A stretch of 64,000 bases of DNA from Odontesthes bonariensis (Eukaryota; Chordata; Actinopteri; Atheriniformes; Atherinopsidae). The stretch covers positions 12,936,275-13,000,274 of the forward strand of contig NC_134517.1 of assembly GCF_027942865.1 (NCBI RefSeq), given 5' to 3'. The translations under genes were made by a program, and so were the position numbers. Each line of letters starts with the position of its first letter. Positions within the stretch are counted from its first letter, which is position 1. Positions 24,308 to 64,000 of this stretch are shown here, in pieces. The notes beneath the pieces are model-generated. The model was not told the DNA's origin and did no database searches. It worked only from the letters and a program-made list of their open reading frames with translations.

Positions 24308-24582
24308 GCCATTTCATACAAACTGCATCTCCATTCTCCTGTGTATGACACAAATCATCTTCTTTGAACAGGAGCTGTGTAGTTTTATAAACTACGTTCT
24401 ACCTAAGATGAGGCTTATCTGGTTTTCCTCCTGAGGTCTATAACAGGTTTTCTGTAAATGTACTATTGGGGGAGTGTTTAAGAATCCTTGAGTTCAATTC
24501 TGATTGACAGATGGTCACTTCTCTTTGATTAATCTCATGTTTATTTTACTTATCACAACCTTTTCATATGCTTATTCTAATG

Positions 24583-24588
24583 AATAAA
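24583..24588 (+). terminator. ddx18: Poly(A) signal of ddx18
   Basis: AATAAA lies 276 bases after the ddx18 stop codon and is the first canonical signal downstream. The 3' UTR would end about 15-30 bases later. This is a reading from the sequence, not a mapped cleavage site. Confidence 0.7.
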
Positions 24589-24609
24589 ATACATGTCAGG
24601 ACTCTGTTT

Positions 24610-25654
24610 TCAGTTTCATTATGCAGTCTATACATTGGCAGGTCCAAAATACTTGTTACACATCACTAACCAGTAAATAAGAAATTATGGTAACTGTACA
24701 ACATTACAAAGGTTGAGCTGAGGTAACCTTAAATCAGTCTTCAGAACACATCAAATTGTGCTCATCACAAGTGTTTTCAGTCTGGTTCGGTGGGCCTCCT
24801 GGTTTTCATAAGAGGACTCACAGAGTTTATAAAAAATAAATCAAATGTAAATGGTTCTGATCATGAATATCATGTCTTAACAGGTTAAAATGCAATTTCC
24901 TTATGAACCTAGTTATAAGCACACTTTCCATACACATGACAAATTACAAAGTGCTGTTCAGAACCTGCAATGAGTCAGTCAGGTTTCAGTTTGAGGCCAA
25001 CTGTAAAGATCAAGTTCTAAGAAGCTGAATTAACTCCACAGGACATGAAACATTGGTTCAACACCTAAAGAAAAAATAGTTTATGAAAATGAAATTACAG
25101 TGTCCTTATTTTGGTCATACGGTAAATTTGTTAAACTTTTTACTATGACTGAACGTTAATTCTTATGTATATTGAGTAAAAGACAAACACCTGTTTATTA
25201 CTGAAAGGTTAAGAACACTTTCCTTTTTTAAAAAAAGGAAAACATTTCTCCACTTGTTTCTTCTAAATTCAGCCAGTACTTAGGATGGATGATTAGCTTG
25301 GAGAAGGCTGCATGTCATATGGAGCAGTCCAAGCCGGTACTCGCTGAAGGTACCGGATGTTTCATCTTGCACTGTTGCTCCATGGTCTTCCATATTCCAC
25401 CACTTTATGGTTCCTCATATTACTGCTGTTCACCTGTGAGATGACATGACATATGTTACAGATAGCACAATTGAGATAATCGGCCAAATATAACACGTGT
25501 TCCTTGTTGAATAGGAATTCTGGAGGGAAAATCAATTGGGTCATTTAAAAAAAAAAAATAGGAACTATTCTGTTCGATGTTTTTTAGCAATACTTTTGAC
25601 AATGAGAACAATGGCTTATTTAATGCTGGCAGCTTTACAGTGCACACCCATCTC
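24610..25654. other. Intergenic sequence between convergent ddx18 and gk
   Basis: AT-rich sequence with no credible exon, RNA gene or named repeat. It is bounded on the right by a Harbinger-like MITE. Confidence 0.45.
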
Positions 25655-25657
25655 TAA

Positions 25658-26522
25658 AGCCGCATTCGGACAGAGCAGTTCTAAGAACGGTCCTCGAATT
25701 TCGTTCTGATAACTGCCCTTCCACAGGGGAACTGTTTCAGTTTGCATATGCACATGAGTCGGGACCTTGATAAGGACTGATGCGATGTAACTGTCTGCGA
25801 CAGTGACGTTACCTTAGCGCCACATTCAACAAAACAAAACCTGCGAAAAGTAAGGAGAGAAGAAAAAACAGCACAAAGAAGCTAATATGGAGAGCGGGGA
25901 GGCCACCGTGTTCATGGTCTGCATGATGGTGATATTAATCATGGACGATCACATCAGGCGTCTAACATCGAGGCTGGAAGAGCTCACAGAGAGAGTCAGG
26001 AGATGAAGGATCGAGCGCAGGCGATATTTTTTCGTTTCATGAAGGAAGGAGAGCAGAGCGCCACAGATACAGGAGACCACGTGTAAGTTTAACTTATTAA
26101 ACACGCGCCGGTTGTGTCCGTGTCGTATGAGGAAACGTTTCAGCCGTGACAACATGACATGGGGCGTAGCTACCAAACACCTACGTCAGAAAATGGTTAT
26201 AGGGGGCGGTCGGTGGCATAGTGGGCTAAGCAGCCGCCCCATGTACAGAGCTAGATCCTCGCTGCAGCTGGCCCCAGTTCGAGTCCCGCACCAAGCGGCC
26301 CTTTGCTGTGTGTCGTCCCCCTCTCTCTGCCCCCTACTTCCTGTCTCTCTCCAACTGTTCTATCATTAAAGGCATAAAAAGCCCCAAAAAATATATATAA
26401 AAAAGAAAATGGTTATAGGAACTGAGGGCGATGTTCCTGTATGTGCGAATGCGATCAAAAACGGCCCCGTTCCTGAAAAGGTTATAGGAACTGCAGAAGG
26501 TTCCTACAGTGCGAATGCAGCT
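25658..26522. mobile_element. PIF/Harbinger-like MITE interrupted by a SINE
   Basis: TAA is duplicated on both sides (25655-25657 and 26523-26525). The inverted ends are agccgcattcggacag on the left and cagtgcgaatgcagct on the right. The interior keeps part of a possible coding exon (MESGEATVFMVCMMVILIMD from 25887), with a stop soon after. A donor-like gtaagt follows near 26091, suggesting descent from an autonomous Harbinger. A SINE was later inserted at 26204-26403. Confidence 0.75.
26204..26403 (+). mobile_element. tRNA-derived SINE with perfect 16-bp target duplication
   Basis: The head has a tRNA-like A box (tggcatagtgggctaagc) and B box (agttcgagtcccg). The CT-rich middle and the end attaaaggcataaaaagccc are typical of a common fish SINE. 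The 16-bp target duplication agaaaatggttatagg is perfect (26188-26203 and 26404-26419), so the insertion is fairly young and the boundaries are exact. Confidence 0.9.
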
Positions 26523-26525
26523 TAA

Positions 26526-27371
26526 GTCTTGTCACATTTATCCTCAGTTTTGACAAAATGGTGTATTCGCTCCCTTTATGGGTCACTGTCAATGCTGTTA
26601 ATTTCTGCTTTTATTATTTTTGATGCCATATCTATCAATTAAAAATGGGCGAGTAGTATTTGCACACTTAAACTTCTTCAGTGTGCAAAACAAAATGTAG
26701 AAAACAAGTATTCAAACTGTGCTTAAACCCCACCAACACATCTTAAAAGGGGAATCTAGTTCTATCCCGTGAGAGGCAGAGATTGGCACATCATGTGCTG
26801 CAGCACGCTTCCATATGATGCACATAAGTGGGGATTTAGATGTTCATATACCTGATATATCCTGCACTACACCACTACCTGCAACCATCCTAATGTAGTG
26901 TTACATACATCATTCAGCCATAGCATTGTGACCACTGACAGCAACACTTCTCATCTTGATGCAATGTTCTGCTGGCAAAACCTGCATCCTGGGACTCACA
27001 TGGACTTCAGTTTGATACCTACCTATATATTTCTGCAGACCAATCACCCCCCCTACAGCCATACAGCATAGCAACACCACTCCCCTAATAAATAGGCTAA
27101 ATAGCCTGTGGTGTTCTCATCTCTAAACTCTCTATATACCAATCTGATAGCTTCCGTGGAAAGCCAACCCAATAAACAACCCTCCCCACCACCTACAGGG
27201 TCCAAAGGATCCTTTCCTGGTACGAGACACTCCAGGACACCTTCAGATGTTCTTTGGCAACACCTTGACTGGTCAGAGCTCTTATAGCAGGATGAGAGCA
27301 CACACAATATTAGGCAGATGGTCAGAATGGCTGCTCGATGTAATGCTTCAATATTACTAACTTCTGTGACA
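26526..27371. other. Intergenic sequence, nothing recognised
   Basis: No exon, RNA gene or repeat family could be supported here. It is non-coding in all frames beyond short chance frames. Confidence 0.4.
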
Positions 27372-27730
27372 TCTATCCATCCATATATTTTCTATACCCA
27401 CTTAATCCAGTTCAGGGTTGTGGTGGGGCTGGAGCCTATTCCAGCTGCCAATAGGCGAGAGGCGGGGTACACCCTAGATGGTCACCTGTCTCTTGCGACC
27501 CCCATAGAGACAAACAAAAACAAACAACCATGCACACTCACACCTATGCACAATTTAGAGTCACCAATCAACCTAACATGCATTTTATTAGACGGTGGAG
27601 CAAGCTGGAGTACCCACGCATGCACAGGAAGAACATACAAACTCCAATCAAAACGGTCCCAGCTGGGATTAAAGCCAGGAACCCTCTTACTGTGAGGCAA
27701 CAGTGCTAACCACCACATCACCGTGCAGCC
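27372..27730 (-). mobile_element. SINE-like interspersed repeat, copy 1
   Basis: Read on the minus strand, it starts with a tRNA-like head (gcacggtgatgtggtggtta, then a degenerate B box near 27660-27680). It continues through a well-known fish repeat body to the end near 27372 (taatccagttcagggttg region). A second copy lies at 46168-46521. Similarity between the two copies continues for about 170 bases beyond the head, so the repeat unit may be longer than the SINE. Confidence 0.65.
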
Positions 27731-28549
27731 CACTTCGGTGACATGTCAACTTATTCAAAACATCTCCATAGTATCTGCATTCAGTAGTTCAGGAGAGCAC
27801 AGTAATGTGTAACCCAAATACTTAAACTGGACCAATAATGTTAATAGTTAACTTGTTTGGTGAAGGCTATCCACACCAACATTAGATATGTTTAAGTCAA
27901 ACGATTGTGCTTCTGAGAAACGTTTGTCTTCATGGCAAAAACTTCTCAACTACAACAATCTCATCTGGTCTTAATATTCTGTAGAGCGTGGCTCTCCGAC
28001 TTCCTCCTCATTCCGTGAGAACGAATCTGAGAAGAAGTTAGAAGCTGAAAGAAGTGTCCTCTGTGAAACTCTGTGCTGGTATTGTAAAAACAAACAGCTA
28101 TTAAGCAACTGCTTCTCCTTCATTTCTAAAGAAATGCCGGCAGTGCTGCGTGGGTAGTCTGTCCTTTGCCCTGGACTCATTATATGAGGGGTAGTTGTGT
28201 ATGCTTTGAAACGCCGTTTTGTTTTCATGAGAAGGTGGCGGGTGTTCTATCAATTGGTTAGATTCTATAGATGAGTCCAAAGTTCCTGATGTCACTACTG
28301 AAATGTGTTACACATCTTGTTATCGATCTTAAATGGACTGTACTTACAGTATATTTTTCTACTGTAGATGACTCAAAGTGTTTTCACTACGAGCCACATT
28401 CACCCAAACACAAATACTTAAACAGTATGTCTTCTATACTTACACAGGCTACACACACATTCATACATCCGACAAATGCATGAAAGGCAATGTGAGGTTT
28501 TGAAATGTGGTCCGGGGAAAGTGGGAATTAAATCACCATCCCTCTGATG
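27731..28549. other. Intergenic sequence before the gk 3' end
   Basis: The first 170 bases resemble 46526-46700 in a gk intron. The rest shows no exon, RNA gene or named repeat. Confidence 0.4.
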
Positions 28550-28571
28550 AGCACAATAAACGTGATAAATG

Positions 28572-28577
28572 TTTATT
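28572..28577 (-). terminator. gk: Candidate poly(A) signal of gk
   Basis: On the minus strand AATAAA lies about 145 bases downstream of the gk stop codon (28720-28722). It is the first canonical signal after the stop. A longer 3' UTR using later signals is possible. Confidence 0.55.
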
Positions 28578-28719
28578 TATCATCAAATTAAATCCACAGT
28601 TAAGGACAGACAATGACTTGTCATGGTTTTGTTTGAGTAATCTTGATGTATTAAATGAGAAGCATCAAATTTTTCTAATCTTTTAGTTTCTACGCTGCAC
28701 GTCTCTTCTCACATTTGGT

Positions 28720-58720
<30,001 letters not shown>

Positions 58721-58730
58721 CTGCAAAGAG

Positions 58731-61700
58731 AAACATTTGATAAGAGGCAAAAACTGATACAAGACGTAATCTAGAACATTAAAGATGACAGAAATATCTA
58801 AGAGAACTTATATTAACAGGAAAATAGTTAAGCTTAATTTGTAAAACCACACATTATTTGCAAAACACAATACAAATTATGGACAAAAGACTGCAGCTTT
58901 TCTTTGGTCAGCCTCGAAATAAAAAATAATTGAAAAACATGCTGTATTTATTTATAACCATGAGACGTGATGTAGAACATGAGAGGCGAAATAAATGGAG
59001 TTGTTTGTATCAAACTCAAAGGCAACAGGATTCTCATTCATCCGTGATGGTATGGTCCAAGCGTGTCAACTAGGTTTTAATATCGAAACACCTCAGTGGC
59101 TTAAAGCATTGGCTTAGCTTCTACAACTACTATAGATCCTGTCGCTGTGATGAGAAGCGACAGGATCTATCCCTCTTTGGATGGATCAGCTCTCGTTTCC
59201 AGAAATATGGCTGAAATTATTTAAATCATGTCAACACAGGGTTGAGACCAAGACACAGAGTGGAAGTTTTACATGCTTCTCTGCAGCTTCCCACCTGCTA
59301 CCAACCCCTCAAAACCCCATAATGCCCCAAGACCACCCAAATTTAAAAATAAAAATAAAAATCAATAAAGAAGAGCCCAGTTTGCAATGCTGGGAACTGG
59401 CCCTAACCTGTGGTCAAAAGATCTGGACAGGGATTGAAAAAGGTAGTCTGAAAGTTTCCTTTGGAGGATGGCTGGGCTTAACCAAATAGATAGGGTGAGG
59501 AGCTCACTCATCCAGATGGGCCCCATGTGGAATTTTCTATGTGGGGCCAACAGCAGCTTTTTTCTTTTGGGCACCCATGTCAGTTTTCTATAGGAAGCCA
59601 ACAGCGGGGCCAAACCTGACCTCAGTTTTGTCTGAATTTTGAGGCAGAGAAATCAGGCACCTAGGTCTTTATGTTTTTAGGACTTAGCAGATGTGGGCCT
59701 TGCATGGGCTAAACCACAAGGTGGCCCACATGGATGTTCTGAGGCATGCCCTGCTGTGGGATGTCCACAAACATCAGGTTGCAACAGCCATATAGAGAGA
59801 CTGGAAGAGTCACAGAAAGGCATAGAAGTGGAAGTCCCTTGCCCACATCCCACACTGATGACCACTTCACTGTGAACAGTGCCCTGCGGAACTGGATGAT
59901 GAATGCCACTCAACTCCAGACATAAATAATATGTTCATAAATAATATTACTAGTATGGGATGTCATACAGCTTCATGTCAAAAGAGGCAAACTATCCCTT
60001 TAAGTGCCCTACTTTCATGATATAATATCACAGTAAAGTGAACTTTTAACATTTTCCATAAATTTCACCCGAAAGCCAAATATCCCTAACTTTTTGTGAG
60101 TTGTGTGTATAGTCAGTAGAGTATTACAATACAACTTTAAAAGCAGCCAACTATAAAACAAATTAAGTTCAAATTTAACTTCTCGAAAGAGCTACAAGTG
60201 TCCTATAAACATGAGCAGCCTCACAAAGGGTCATTGGCTTTTTGGAAAGTACAAATCACTTATTAACAAAGTATTCTGTGAAATATTTACCATCATTTCT
60301 GTTTAGACTTCTAAAAATATTCATCACATAAATTCAAAATAAGCTTCACGGCATTCCTAAGCAGATTTGTTTTACATGAAATGCAGATAAACTGCATTTC
60401 TCAGCTGATCTCAGTCATGTTTCTTAAATATAACCCTGTTGTAAAAACTAATCTTAACAGGGTTTAAAACCAAAGCAGAAACTTTTTTCACACATAGTGA
60501 CTAATTGTCATTTTAAAAAGTGAAATAATAGCTTTTCTTTTTCAAAAACTCTTATATCTACTCTAACATAAAACATCAATTCTATACTCTATTAATTCTG
60601 GAAATTTAACAGAGCTTTTATATCCACAGAGCCCCATGTTGCTGAGTACTGTGCCAAAGCTGAATCTTCCAACAGACCTAACTGAGAAATCCCAGTTTTA
60701 GTTTAACAAGAATAATTTGACTTTTCACACAGCTTGGAGACACTAAGTAACAAATATTATTTCTCGTTTGTTTCTTCAAGACCAAAAGATCCATTTCAGA
60801 GGAACATCTTCCCAAGGAATGGTGTTATGTTGATGATATATTTCTCTTTGACCACAGCAGTTAAACGGCTGCTTACGGGCTTGTGCCGAAGCCAGATCCA
60901 AATTGGTTCAATAGAAGAACTATCAAATGATTTTCCACAGCCAGAGAACCTCCACAAAGTCATTATGTCACTCTTCAAACACTTTTTTGACTATCCCTCT
61001 TGCACATCCTCAATTAGTTTGAAAGGACCACAGTGCATGAAAAAAACAGCAATTACAGTGTTTCTTTTGTTTTATCTGCAAATTAATGTCTTAACATCAC
61101 CATCCTACTTTATTAATGCCAAATGCTAACCAGTGTTTGTGAACTGGGATACAAACGTGATTTATACATGCTATTACCAGCGGGATCTATAAATGCCAGC
61201 TGACAATATCAAAACACCTGACAATGTTAATAAAAACAGCTGCAAATGCAAATTAAAAACTTTGCAGCAAGCACTGATTGTGAATTCAGCTCCATGTAGC
61301 ACACTGGGTAGTATTCACAGACAACTTTACATCCATGTTGAAATGTCAATTTTTTTCTTTGATTTAGTAGATGAAATGCCAGACTCGCTCTAGATTTTTT
61401 ACACATGGTGTTCAACATTTCATTTGGTCTGGTTGGTCTCCTGGGTCCTGTTTAAAGGGGTCTTCATCCAGGATATTTCCCTCTCACATTTACTCAGTTT
61501 ACTCAGTCCGTGGGTCATGCTGTGGGTTCTCGCTGGAAAAGAATCTTGTTTTTGAAGCTCTCGTGGTTACTTGAGATGAGCTTGTGTGCCAGTACATGAG
61601 TATCTTTATCCCATGGTGAGACATGGAAACTAGGGCTATGAATGAAAACTATAGGTCACTTGCATAAACACAGTTCACAGAGTAGCATGACTGAGATGTT

Positions 61701-61899
61701 TCACGACATTTTCACAAATGATGTTATATTGTAGTGTAAGCTACTTAAGGATAGGTGACATGAGCATCATGATCACCAACCAATCAGGTTTGGCATCATG
61801 AGATGAATGCTTCCGAGGAATATCCCCAATGGGTGGCATATCCCAGAATTAGACATCTCACTCAAGCTACTCTGATCTGGATGTGGATCTCTTCTTTGC
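58731..61899. other. gk: gk 5' intron sequence
   Basis: The missing first gk exon (with the DQGTSS motif) was searched for on the minus strand here and to the window end, and not found. At 59160-59920 are segments that look like old interspersed repeat, with repeated ggcccacatgg-type words and internal complementarity, but with no definable ends. Confidence 0.4.
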
Positions 61900-62445
61900 A
61901 CATTTAGAACAACACCTACAGCCTCCGTAGAAAGAGGTCAGACATAGAACACTGGAGTATTCCCAGAGCTTTACAACTAATATAAATGCAACATAGCAAC
62001 CAGTGATTTAAGAAGTTGGGCAAGGTGAGAAAAAGTTAGTCAGCAACTGTATCAGTGGAAATATCACAATGTTAATGTATTCACCTGTAATTATATAAAA
62101 AAGAAAAAAAACTGCACCACAAAACATTAAGAGAAGAGCACCAAGAGGATTGCTGCAAATCGCCGAGATGACTGGAATTCTGCCTTGAAAATATGGATTA
62201 GCAGTGTACATTGTGTCCACCTGGTATGTGTGAGTTTGGAAGAGAGCAAAGTGTCTAGTTCATCTAGAAAGTCACCGAGTTGTCCTGGTGGGCAATATAC
62301 GACAAACATGTAGATTTTGACTGGTGCAGTTACCAAGATGGCATAGTTTTCAAAGGTGTTGTATTTAGCTATGGGTAGCAGTTGTTTGTATTTCTATTAA
62401 ATTAGCAGGCCCGTTCCACCACCTCGCCCAGATGTACGAGAGGTG
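61900..62445 (-). mobile_element. LINE endonuclease-domain remnant
   Basis: The minus strand reads GRGGGTGLL, then VKIYMFVVYCPPGQLGDFLD and ELDTLLSSKL. This matches the start of the endonuclease domain of CR1/Rex-like LINEs (VVYRPPG...FLEELDTLLS). There are stops and a frame change, and no adjacent RT. Confidence 0.6.
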
Positions 62446-62883
62446 TGGGCGACTGTGTGGTTGGTGTGCAGCCGGGGCAGCTTTTTACACCATATTTTAT
62501 TTATTTTATTTACCGTAACAAAAAACTGTTGCATCTTACACCCTTCCCTTTTTGTACATACTTATATATTTTTTTAATATTTTTATTTTCTATTTGCACT
62601 GTTTTGGTGGCTTTAAATTTCGTTGTACCATGTACAATGACAATAAAGGCATTCTGATTCTGATTATTGTTTTTAAAAAATTTCAGCTTAGATATAGAAT
62701 CGTCCATTTTTCAGTCAAAGCTAAATGTAAAACAAACAGACTACAGTAATACAGAAGAGCAACTGCAGAGCAAGCATAAAGTCTATGTCATAAAACCGAC
62801 CTGTGGACTCTCGCACATTTCCTTGTTTGAGGCAGAGATACTGTTTGTTTTCCCTCATGCTTTTGCAGCGCAGTTTTATGTAG

Positions 62884-63211
62884 ATTAAGATTAAGATCCG
62901 ATTTATTGGTCATACACACGAAATTTGTCCTCGGCTTTTAACCCATCCAGGTTGGCACCTGTTGACACACACATGCACAGGGTCACACACTCAAGAGACA
63001 GATGCCAACCTGGAGCGGTGGGCACCCATTCACAGCGCCCGGGGAGCATGGGGTTATGGTGCCTTGCTCAAGGGCACCTGAGCCGTGACAAGGAGGTGGA
63101 CTGAAACCCCTCCAGTTGTCATTTCCACCAATCTTTGAGTGGCGAGAGTGGGAATCGAACCGCCAACCTTCCGGATATTGGACGACCGACTCAACTGAGC
63201 CACGACCGCCC
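62884..63211 (-). mobile_element. tRNA-derived SINE, complete copy
   Basis: The minus strand begins with a tRNA-like head: A box tggctcagttgagtcg and B box ggcggttcgattccc. A conserved body follows, and the tail is formed by attaag repeats near 62884-62897. A short target repeat tatgtag flanks it (62877-62883 and 63212-63218). The copy at 9515-9782 lacks the head. Confidence 0.85.
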
Positions 63212-63549
63212 TATGTAGGGTGTGGTTATGTAGATCAGCAAGACTATATATGTTCTACACAAAAGAAAACAAAAGAACATACAACAAAACAAATACTACA
63301 ATGGTGACAAATGGTGAGAAAGTAAAAGGCATACACTCAAACAAGTTTGTAAGGGATTGCACAATCTGAGATGAGGCAAAGCTCATTACTGCTTCACCGT
63401 GTCTGTCTCCTTTCTGTTTAAACAGTAAATGCGCAAATCCAGCGATACTGATAATAAAAATGCTTGAAATGATAGGAAGCATACAGAAATTACATCTATA
63501 GTACATCATAATATTTATTTTACTTTACTATAATTAGGCTTGAACATCA

Positions 63550-64000
63550 GTGGCGGTGCAAAGGCCTATTGTATTTGTAGTGTTTATCATTTTTCTTATT
63601 TTTTTTTCGTCTCATTCCGTTCCTAAATTAATTGCTTGTTGGGGGCCTGAAAATACTCAAAAACTCAGAAATTTTGCCTACGCCCCCAAGGGAATGTGTA
63701 AAATTATGTCTTTTTGGGGAGTCTTGTTCATTTCAGGGAAAAAAAATTACTCAACAGTGCCACCTTTTTTGGCCTAGTAACTGCAACTCCTGAAGTCTCA
63801 TGGAACTTGGCAATCCTGTAGAACACATAAATCCCCTTGGAGCGTTGTCCCAAAATGGCCAACAGGAAATCGGCTATTTTGATTGAAAGATGCCATTTTG
63901 GCACCTCAGAGAAGTTATATTTGAATACACTCCTTCTCGATATCAACTCAGAGGCCTGGATATACTCTTTTCATATACGCATAGACGTGGCAGCTCCTCA
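63550..64000. repeat. Possible interspersed repeat running off the window
   Basis: Phrases such as ccaaaatggccaacaggaaa and gccattttggcacc resemble a repeat common in fish genomes. The ends could not be defined and the right side is cut off. Confidence 0.35.

Noticed and set aside
62884..63211. A tRNA gene (minus strand) from the A and B box matches; similar heads at 26204, 27730 and 46521
   Set aside because: The boxes sit in SINE heads followed by SINE bodies, two with target-site duplications, and the cloverleaf is not intact.
58731..64000. The first gk coding exon
   Set aside because: No minus-strand sequence encoding the GAVDQGTSS-type motif was found, so I left the gene partial and did not force a start.

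Overview
This is vertebrate nuclear DNA, almost certainly from a teleost fish. The evidence is two multi-exon genes with vertebrate-type exon structure, plus fish-type transposable elements: Maui/L2-like, L1-like and Rex/jockey-like LINEs, tRNA-derived SINEs, Tc1, hAT and PIF/Harbinger elements, and a BEL/Pao retrotransposon. Nothing looks prokaryotic: no operons, CRISPR arrays or ribosome binding sites.

Two host genes were assembled exon by exon with matching splice phases. ddx18 (plus strand, 16371-24307, 14 coding exons, 647 codons) encodes a nucleolar DEAD-box RNA helicase. gk (minus strand, 58720 down to 28720, 18 coding exons in the window, 499 codons) encodes glycerol kinase; its first coding exon lies beyond the right edge. 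The genes converge, with about 4 kb between their 3' ends. A third, dead host-like gene is an integrase-like relic whose three recognisable exons (3963-4108, 4418-4622, 10485-10790) are separated by later insertions.

The rest is transposon-derived. From 3.2 to 15.1 kb there is a nested stack: a Rex-like LINE was hit by a Harbinger-like element, which was itself hit by a Harbinger element carrying a Myb-like gene, by an L1 and by a SINE. Next to it, one L2 LINE is split by another exactly between two codons. ddx18 introns hold MITEs and a SINE. The gk introns hold a complete, apparently very young BEL/Pao element (31223-38596, apparently identical 548-bp LTRs, 5-bp target duplication, uninterrupted gag-pol frame), a hAT MITE with a perfect 8-bp target duplication, Tc1 remnants, an L1 relic split by a 920-bp near-perfect palindrome with TTAA flanks, and a 257-bp direct repeat on both sides of a 36-nt exon.

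I found no convincing new biological system. The most interesting signals are the insertion chronology, the repeats bracketing the gk 36-nt exon, the palindromic element, the intact BEL element, and a 122-bp duplication with captured filler DNA.
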